From positions 14,771,018-14,835,017 of the forward strand of contig NC_087067.1 in assembly GCF_963678635.1 (NCBI RefSeq): a DNA stretch of 64,000 nucleotides, written 5' to 3'. Below are positions 56,481-64,000 of the stretch, piece after piece. Each line of letters starts with the position of its first letter. The first letter of the stretch is position 1. Source of the DNA: Symsagittifera roscoffensis (taxonomy: Eukaryota; Xenacoelomorpha; Acoela; Convolutidae). The translations under genes were made by a program, and so were the position numbers. The notes beneath the pieces were generated by a model that saw nothing but the letters and a program-made list of their open reading frames with translations, ran no database searches and was not told the DNA's origin.

Positions 56481-58694
56481 TTGAGAAATAACAAGGTAAC
56501 ATTGCAACTTCGGGTCAATCGGCCGAAAAATAATAACAGATAGTTTTTTTGCAAAATTTGATAAAAGCTCTTAAGCATAAATGGTTTAAAATTGAAAACA
56601 ATATATCATGGTCCTAAAAAATTTAGAAAATGACGCCAAAAAAGTTCAGGCAATTCACTATAAAATGCAAAAAAAAATCGTCAAATTGAGCTTTCGGTTG
56701 TCCGAATCAACTAGGCTGATTGGTTTTACAACCCAATCCGTGGGTTATAAATTATTGGGTGCTGGGTCCCAATTACTACCCTGTACCCCTGCACCGCTTA
56801 TTTAACACACAGTCAGTGGTCATCAGTTGGAACAAAAAACCCCAGGCTACGAATCCTCCCCCCCCCCCCAAAAAAAAATTGTTTCTTATTTCCAAATTCA
56901 ATCATGTTCACAATCAGCTTGTTCCAATAATACAATAATATAATAAATGAAAGATACTCTTACTACTAAAATAAAGCACAAACTGTACTCAAAAGAAATG
57001 TGAAGAAATAGAAGGAATACAATATTTTAATCACTTCATGTTCAAGAGAAAAATCGATATCAATTTTTGTTTGAATAGAAACCACAAAAAGGGTGAAAAA
57101 AGTTGAAATCGTTTTCACATGTGAACATCGGTTATTTCAAGCGTGGATTTGCTATCAACAAAGGGAGCGTTGTAGCAAATTTGGCTAATTTTCCACCCCC
57201 TCCTGAAAGGGTTCTCAGTTTACCCGTCGAGCTGTGAGGGGAGGGGATGACTTTGAAAGTGCAAATTGTGGTGTAATTTGTTGCTTTGGTTAGAGCCAGA
57301 TACTGGAAGCTACGAATTAATGACTGCGTGAAACTTTTGTTCTCTTTTGGAAATTGTGACGCGATCTATTCTAATTCGAATATGCTTCAAGTTCACAGCC
57401 TATTCTTTAGCTTCATCTTCATTAGCTCAATTTTAGTAGCAGAAGTTTTCATGTGTTCACACATTTTGGGTGAAGATATTACTTAAAAATATTTAAAACA
57501 AAAATTTCTGGAGTTACAATAGGGACGACAGTGCCGATAATTATAGGTTTTTTTAAGTTAAAAAAACGTATTGAAACTTTTAAAAATATATTTTAGCCGC
57601 GTTTTTTTTTCAGGTCGACCAAATTCATGTGCCGAGCTCTTTTAAAGCATTTGACAAACCTTAATTTGGCATTATTTAAATTTTTTAACGGATTTTTCAT
57701 TTTCAACCAAATTTGTATCCAAAATGATTCCATAAATATTATTTGTTATTTTTGAAGAATTTAGATAAAAATCTGAAAAAAAGTATTTACAAGCAAAATT
57801 TATTGAAAATAGGTTTTCATTGGTATTTTTAAATAAATTGTTACTGTCCTTTACTGCAACGATAAATTGGAACAATGATATTCTTTGATTGTTTTGTTGG
57901 TAGCAAAACAAATCACAACAAAGTAGTCAACATTCTTATTTGTAAATGCTGGTGTATTGACTTTAGTGGTGTATCAGCTTGGACGCTTTTGAGTCCTATT
58001 GTGTCGAGAAGCTTAACTGTTGCGATATGTTGCCTCACAACACGACGACAAATCTCGCCATCACTCAAGAAAGAAAACTTTTCAACATAATCAGAACTAC
58101 ACAATTAGCAGAAAAATCTGAGAATAGAACGTTCCTGCTCAGGGATTCAAAGCACATGAATAAGAAACTAGGAGAAAATTAACTTACAAAGCTTCAGTTT
58201 TTGGCAGGAACAGAAAGTTTCATCTTTTTTTGAAGCCAAAAAATGATGCAAAACTTGTTTTTTTTTTGTATAAAACCTGATTTGTGATTGTTTGATATTC
58301 ATAAACCTGTTTTCATGATAAATCTGCTGCATGAACATTATTGCTACAGAATCAAAAAAACTGTGTCTGGCGCATCTTGGATACTAAAACTTTGTTCAGA
58401 TCTGATCACATGTCATCCGGGATTGCACAAGTTTCGTCACGGCGGGTAGCCCCCAGAAACAGTGGATATTTGAATCCAAACTCCCGCTTTTCTCTATAAT
58501 TTTTTTTCTACATGCAAAATCAGAATCACTTTGAATCAGAGAAGTAATCGCTTGATAAAATTATGACCTGAGTGTAAATTTAGATTTACATGCTCAATAA
58601 ACATTTCAAACAAAAAAGTTTGAAAAATATGGCTTTTCATACAATTAAAAACTGTGGAAAAATGGTGATCAAACAATTTCATATCATAAATTAT
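56481..58694. other. Intergenic with a family D fragment
   Basis: Nothing gene-like recognised. A short family D fragment lies at about 57600-57680 (CAGGTCGACCAAATTCATG ... GAGCTCTTTTAAAGCA). A slightly richer stretch at 57870-58180 has overlapping 60-70-codon frames on both strands without motifs. Confidence 0.4.
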
Positions 58695-58935
58695 TCATGA
58701 AGACCACTCAAAGTGGGGAGGAACTTAGTTTTCCGGTTTGATTAAGTTCTTACCTTTTCTTAAAGAATTTATGTTTTTTTTTTCACCCAAAATGAGGTAT
58801 TGCAAATAATCATCGAAATGATTCGAGTGATATATCAAAAACCTTTCAGTCGTGGTTTGAACGATAGCAAAAAACTTGCAAGAAAAATTCTCAGTGTCAA
58901 TGCTAGACTAGCTTTGAGCAAGTAAAGCAACCAAG
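58695..58935 (+). mobile_element. Family B copy, partial
   Basis: Contains the internal AATAATCATCGAAATGATTC and CGAGTGATATATC blocks, CTTTCAGTCGTGGTTTGAAC, and GAGCAAGTAAAGCAACCAAG. Both ends are degraded. Confidence 0.6.
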
Positions 58936-59176
58936 CAGTATTATGAAACTGCTAAAAGCGTTCATTTTGGCCGTGAAAATTAAGTTTTTATCAGTAAAGT
59001 TAGTTATCGAAAATGAAAGACAAATCAACCGCATTTGGACGTTCGCCATCTAATTTACTGAAAAAAAAAAACAGAATTATTGCAAAACTCCTCAATTTTT
59101 ATATAGTTTGTTAAAAACTTCTACTTTGATGCTTTCGCTTGTTGAAAAGTCGGCCTGTTTTTTGTGATAGATTTTT

Positions 59177-59679
59177 TGTTCCGACTTTTGATACGAAAAT
59201 AACGGAATATTTGTGCTCGTGGTGGGTTTTTTTCTTCAGACAAATTTCGACGTTTTAACTAGCCATTTTTGACGGAATTTATTTAAATCATTCAAAAAGT
59301 ATTGTTGTCATGAGCTTAAATTTGAAAAAATATTTCACCTGTGATCATTTTTTGTAGAGTTATGAGGGTTTAAAGGTTGCCATTTTGGCCACTTTGACCA
59401 ATTTGGGACAATTAACGCGCGAGATAATTCGAGCTATTAACGCGTAAGCGAAGATTTAATCCGTCTTAAAAATCGTTCCAAATTGGTTGAAAGAAGCTTA
59501 TTTGCCATAATTGGTTTGTTTCAAGGAACGAAATCTATCATTTTGTACTTTATATGGCGTGTGGGAGGATGATTTTCATAAAAAATTTCAAATTAAAAAA
59601 AATTTCATTTTTTTTTTTTCAATTAATTTTTTAAAGTTATTACTGATCCATAAACCTTAAAAGGCAGTCGGAACATTCA
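59177..59679 (+). mobile_element. Family A copy, hairpin end lost
   Basis: Left end TGTTCCGACTTTTGATACG, then CGGAATATTTGTGCTCG and the standard internal blocks. It ends AGGCAGTCGGAACATTCAT; the hairpin and tail are missing. Confidence 0.85.
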
Positions 59680-60084
59680 TGGGAAAATTTTTTCAGGCTT
59701 ATCAACAAAACTTGCTAAAATTTTGTTCTTACTGCTTTGACGCTATGTTAGAGAAAACAATTAAATTATTTGCATGCTCAATTTTTGCAATTTTTTTATT
59801 GCATAAAAGTTATTGCATAAAAATTTTGTATTGTGGCATTTATACATCGATTTTTAATCATGTAGCAAGTTGTTACCATCCAAAATCAATGAACCAAGTT
59901 TTCCACTCAAGAAGATAATCATACTTTTTTATTGAGAAAACGCTGACATCTAACAAAAGACGGCGTAAATCTTGTTTCAAAGTTTTGGTTGTTTTTCCAA
60001 GAAGACATCAAGTAAAATTTTTATGGAAAAACGTTCTTCATAAATAGTCCATGTGTCGAAAAGCATTTTTGGATACAATAACAA

Positions 60085-60624
60085 CAAGACTGCTCGTATC
60101 AGGGCGAAGCCCTGAATGTTCCGACTGCCTTTTAAGGTTTATGGAGCAGCAGTAATAACATAAAAAATTAAATAAAATAAAATAAAATGAAAATTTTTTT
60201 TCTAAATTTTGAAATTTTTTATGAAAATTATCCCCCCACACGCCATATAAACTACAAATAGATAGATTTCGTTCCTTGTAACAAATCAATTATGGCAAAT
60301 AAGCTTCGTTCAACCAATTTAAACGATTTATAAGACGGATTAAATCTCCGCTTACGCGTTACTAGCGTGAATTATATCGCGCGTTAGTTGTCCCAAATTG
60401 GTCAAAATGACCAAAATGGCAATCTTTAAACCCTCATAATTTTACGAAAAATGATCACAGGTGAAATATCTTTTCAAGTTTAAGCTCAGGACAACAATAC
60501 CTTTTGAATGATATAAAAAAGTTCCGTCGAAAATGGCTAGTTGAAGAGTCGAAATTTGTCTGAAGAAAAAAAAACCCACCCCGAGCACAAACATTCCGTT
60601 ACTTTCGTATCTAAAGTCGGAACA
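60085..60624 (-). mobile_element. Family A copy, full length and best preserved
   Basis: Minus strand, 540 bp. Low end: CAAGACTGCTCGTAT, hairpin CAGGGC-GAA-GCCCTG (60100-60114), AATGTTCCGACTGCC. High end: AAAGTCGGAACA (60613-60624). It faces the copy at 59177 tail to tail across about 400 bp. Confidence 0.9.
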
Positions 60625-62261
60625 ATAACATATTTGATCATCAATGCACTTTCTTTCTACAAAACTCTGCGCTGAGTTCCTAATTTTTTAAAAAAAGGAT
60701 TGAGAAGTTTTTTTCTCCTAATGACTTTATACGTTTTGATTTTTACAACACTTCTCCCTTTTTGTTTTGGTTAACCCAAGAGGAGCAGTTATAAGAGGTT
60801 AAAACTCTATTCAAGCATTTCGCCTCAAGAAAACTTGCTCTCAAACATTTGGCAGCTCAGACACTTTGGTCCCAAAATTTAGAAAGTTTTGTTTCGCACA
60901 CAGAATGCTATTGAAAAACTTTGTGTTGCGCTCTTGAAAATCCGGAATCTTGAAAGATTAACGAGTTGCCAGACCACTTGAGCAGCAACTGTTAAATTTT
61001 CCATAATGAGTAACACAAATTTTTTGCTAAGCGCAAAATATCTGAGACAAAATATGAAAAAAATAAGACAACTTCTGGGCAAAATTGTATCACGAATGAA
61101 AATTTTAAACTTACATTAGATGGCAAAACCAAATTATATCTCCAATTGCGCCGTGAGGTTAAGGACATAGATAGAAGCTATACAATTTATAGAAAATTCA
61201 GGCAACCAGATTCGTCGAGCCGACATTAATTGAAACGACGAAAAAATTTTGTCAAAAATTTTTGGCAGAAATTCAAATTGGTCCGGCAAAGTTAGCCATA
61301 GTGATTTACGGCGAGCACGTTAATCTGAAAACAGGGATCCAAAATCCAACAAATTTGCACAGCATTAGCAGAAAGAAGAACTACCAAAGGACTACTAAAG
61401 AAAAAAAACTGAATTCTGCCAAAAATTCCACGAAAATTTAAGATATGAAGAAAGTAGTTTGTATGGGGAATGAACCGAGCGACAATCATTTAGAAGGAGC
61501 CAAGCAAGCGATCCGTGTGTGATAGAACTTTCATGATTGCACCAAAACGGTTTCGTAAATATTATGCAATTAATTTCCACCACTTTGAGCTCTGATGTTC
61601 AAAAAACCGAGCAAGCGTACAAAAATTGTTGAAAAAAGTTAATGAAAAAAGCTTTTTTGGCAAAAACTTTTGAACAAATTCAATTATAAGCGTTTTTTTG
61701 CTGCCGTGAAAAATTTGGTGCCAGAACTCAATCATTTGAGCTGTTAATTCATAATACTCAAGCCGTACTCCAGCATAAACTTTTTTTCTGCTCTATTATT
61801 GCCTCGATAACTATTCTTCCGTTCCAGCTCTTTTCTCTCAAAGTTTTCAATGAACCGATCGACTATTTGGTTGAAAACTTTGGCACGATAAAACAATCTG
61901 GTTTTCGACGCGGAAAAAATTTTGTTTTCTCCAAAATTTGAGGAATTAGTCAACTATCTCAAAAAATTTTAAATTTACAAAATTGGAATTGTTATGGAAC
62001 AAATTGGAACAAAGTAAGTTTGTTTGCTGATTCCAAAATGAGGCACAAAATGCTTATTATAAAACTTAATAGTATGGAAAAATGCTTGTCAAGCTATTTT
62101 CAGACTATTTATTTGATCTATGAAATATTATGAAATATTATGAGTAGCTTTTTTTTCGTAGCATGCAATTGTATGATAGGCAACCCGCAATGTTAAATGA
62201 AAAATGAAACAATATACATAAAACAGTTTTAAATAGACCAAATCCCATGCTTCAATTTGAC
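60625..62261. other. Intergenic, nothing recognised
   Basis: AT-rich. Several 62-69-codon minus-strand frames at 60879-61953 are hydrophobic or Lys/Asn-rich and lack motifs. Confidence 0.45.
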
Positions 62262-62568
62262 TTCGAACGATTTCTAAGAAGGGTTAAGCCTCCGCGTGCG
62301 TGCATGTTATTAGCACGAAATATATCGCGCGTTGATTGTTCCAAGTTGGCCAAATCGACAATCCTTAAACCCTTATGCTTTACAAAAAATGATCACAAGT
62401 GAACCATTTATTTAAATTTGAGCTCAGGACAACAAAGCGTGTCCAAGGATACAAAAACATTTCGTCAAAAACAGGATAGTTAAAATGTCGAAATGTCCTA
62501 ATTTGTCTGGAGAGAATAAACCCACCCCAACATAATTATTCCATCTTTTCTTCGAAAACCGGAACAAT
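62262..62568 (-). mobile_element. Family A copy, hairpin half missing
   Basis: Retains the ATATATCGCGCGTT block, TTGAGCTCAGGACAACAA and the left end with CGAAAACCGGAACA near 62566. It lacks the hairpin half. Confidence 0.75.
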
Positions 62569-62777
62569 CGTGAAAAAAATTAAAATAAAAAATTCATAGA
62601 CAATATCAAGTAATTAATTTTGCGATACTAAAAAAGTGATTTTGCAAAGTTTTTCTTACAAAAAAATCTTAGCATGGTTCACAGTAGATTGCTTTGTACA
62701 AAACATACCACTATTTGAAATTTTGTCAATAGTGATTAAATTAAACTCTCCGATAGGAAAAACTAACTAATGGTTTT

Positions 62778-62977
62778 NNNNNNNNNNNNNNNNNNNNNNN
62801 NNNNNNNNNNNNNNNNNNNNNNNNNNNNNNNNNNNNNNNNNNNNNNNNNNNNNNNNNNNNNNNNNNNNNNNNNNNNNNNNNNNNNNNNNNNNNNNNNNNN
62901 NNNNNNNNNNNNNNNNNNNNNNNNNNNNNNNNNNNNNNNNNNNNNNNNNNNNNNNNNNNNNNNNNNNNNNNNNNNNN
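62778..62977. other. Assembly gap, 200 N
   Basis: Exactly 200 Ns, probably a placeholder length. Composition and repeat content change across it. Confidence 0.98.
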
Positions 62978-63019
62978 CTTCAGCTTTTCCCGTGACAATT
63001 TTTGTAGGAGTGCAATTTT

Positions 63020-63300
63020 TTTAGCGTTGCTGATTGGTGTTTAAATCTACTATAACAATCTGCCCATTTCGCTGAATCTCCACAAAATTATCAATTTGGT
63101 TTTTGGCAGTGCATCGTAGAAAGGAAAACACCCAAAGTTGCCCAGGTTTGAAATGGAAAGTGATGGCATCAGGTTTCCGCCCAATTGACTGAAGCCTCCG
63201 TTGTCTGCGATCCCATATGTGTATAATCTTTGGTCTTGTTTTTGTTTAGCCTTGTAGCTGACACCTCATTTGTTGTATCAACAAAATCTTCTCTGCCTTC
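63020..63300 (-). other. Open stretch without ATG, possibly transposon-derived
   Basis: Minus-strand frame open for about 75 codons (including KPGQLWVFSFLRC and VEIQRNGQIVIVDL), ending in a stop near 63023. Balanced composition. It may be the downstream part of the coiled-coil unit that follows. Not recognised. Confidence 0.25.
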
Positions 63301-63408
63301 TGCCGTGTGTTTCCTTGTCTATTCTGCTTCCTGTAAAATTGAGTTGGAATATTTTGGCAAGTCGTTGTCCAGAATTAGGTGACCATTGCTTGTGCCACTG
63401 CTACTTGT

Positions 63409-63762
63409 TCACCTTGTTGAGGTAGCACTTATTTCCGTTCTGCCCTTTTTCGTTGCTGTTTTCCTGTTTTGCTCGTTTAGCCTAGAGCTCAGCTGCTTCT
63501 TCAGTTTTCTAAATGAGCTTTTGTGGATTGAGAGCATATCGGTGAATTCATCATGAATTTCCAGTTCAAGAGTTGCTAGTAGTTCGTTGTTCCTTTCCTC
63601 GAGAAGTGATAACCTCTCGGATGTCTCTTGTTGTTGTTTTGCGTCTTCCAAATTGTCTTGGTTCAAAGCTTCGGCAAACTCGCTTTTTTTTGCTCCAGGG
63701 TATCCTTGTTCAAAACTTTCATCTTTGCGCGCAAGGCTGCTTCTTGAACTGCTTTAGAAGGC
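63409..63762 (-). pseudogene. Coiled-coil protein, frameshifted, probably Gag-like
   Basis: An ATG at 63762-63760 opens MPSKAVQEAALRAKMK... on the minus strand. An eight-A run at about 63686-63693 breaks the frame. The second frame then runs open to the stop at 63409: NQDNLEDAKQQQ, then LSLLEERNNELLATLELEI, then FRKLKKQLSSRLNEQNR. In all about 118 residues, strongly helical with heptad-like leucines, charged, and with a basic tail. It resembles the short coiled-coil N-terminal region of BEL/Pao-type Gag proteins, but no capsid or zinc knuckle follows. It could equally be a host gene exon with a sequencing error in the A run. Confidence 0.35.
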
Positions 63763-64000
63763 ATGTTAGACACGCGTAATGTTGTGTCGTCTGATGTCAC
63801 GTGTCCTAATCAAGTTGTCGTTTGATGTGTACGTCCGTGGATGATGTGTTGCTAAGTTGTATTTGTGGTGCTGTGTAGAACCGTCTGTGTTCAAAATCCT
63901 GGTGTGTTTTTGTATTGCTGTAGTGTTTTAAAGTGCTCCAGATGTGGGTATTGCTCGTTTCCATCTCGTGGGGGGTTGCTCGTATCCAGTTTGTGGGGTT
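63763..64000. other. Leader of the coiled-coil frame, no gene
   Basis: G/T-rich on the plus strand (C/A-rich on the minus strand), ending at the window edge. It could be an LTR or 5' UTR of the frame at 63409-63762; no terminal repeat can be tested inside the window. Confidence 0.3.

Noticed and set aside
62741-63024. Frames spanning the N gap
   Set aside because: Mostly unknown residues; an artefact of translating Ns.
1-64000. CRISPR arrays, operons, bacterial promoters or ribosome binding sites
   Set aside because: Sequence is eukaryotic; repeats are interspersed or tandem without regular spacers.

Overview
The window is AT-rich animal DNA. It has GT-AG introns in varied phases, long introns, AATAAA signals, many short non-autonomous transposons and a Zic transcription-factor gene. 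The Zic protein keeps the N-terminal ZOC-like motif, the five-finger array, a conserved intron position inside the finger array, and a C-terminal ...EW. This fits a non-model bilaterian invertebrate; I cannot name the species from sequence alone.

Layout. 1-2300: decayed retroelements on the minus strand (a Penelope-like reverse transcriptase remnant and a Ty3/gypsy-like Gag remnant). 4751-15176 (+): an eight-exon gene, rebuilt here with every splice phase agreeing, for a 536-residue single-pass membrane protein with leucine-rich repeats (LRRs). 15.2-28.1 kb: intergenic, with tandem duplications, foldback elements, MITEs and three GC-richer blocks that may be cis-regulatory. 28135-32126 (+): a two-exon Zic gene, 612 residues. 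32.1-62.8 kb: a gene desert with repeats and several short GC-richer islands. 62778-62977: a 200-N assembly gap. 63.0-64.0 kb: a coiled-coil, probably transposon-derived reading frame on the minus strand, with one homopolymer frameshift.

The most interesting pattern is in the repeats. Two sequence-unrelated families, called A and B here, share one terminal design. Each starts at a T with TGTTCCGAC. Each ends with the inverted copy GTCGGAACATT, then a short perfect hairpin, then a conserved tail of roughly 10-17 nt. Family A uses CAGGGC-TTC-GCCCTG; family B uses CTGTGC-TACTT-GCACAG. This matches the layout described for Helentron-associated (DINE-1/HINE-like) rolling-circle elements, so both families may be moved by the same unseen autonomous element. 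One family A copy sits inside one arm of a large foldback element, so the other arm supplies a pre-insertion sequence.

A second pattern concerns regulation. The exact ten-mer TGATTGACAG (the PBX-PREP/MEIS composite site) occurs four times, always in GC-richer non-coding blocks around Zic: two upstream and two downstream. Composition alone predicts well under one. With a TAAT-rich intron segment, this suggests a TALE/homeodomain-responsive landscape around Zic. This is inference from motif and position only.
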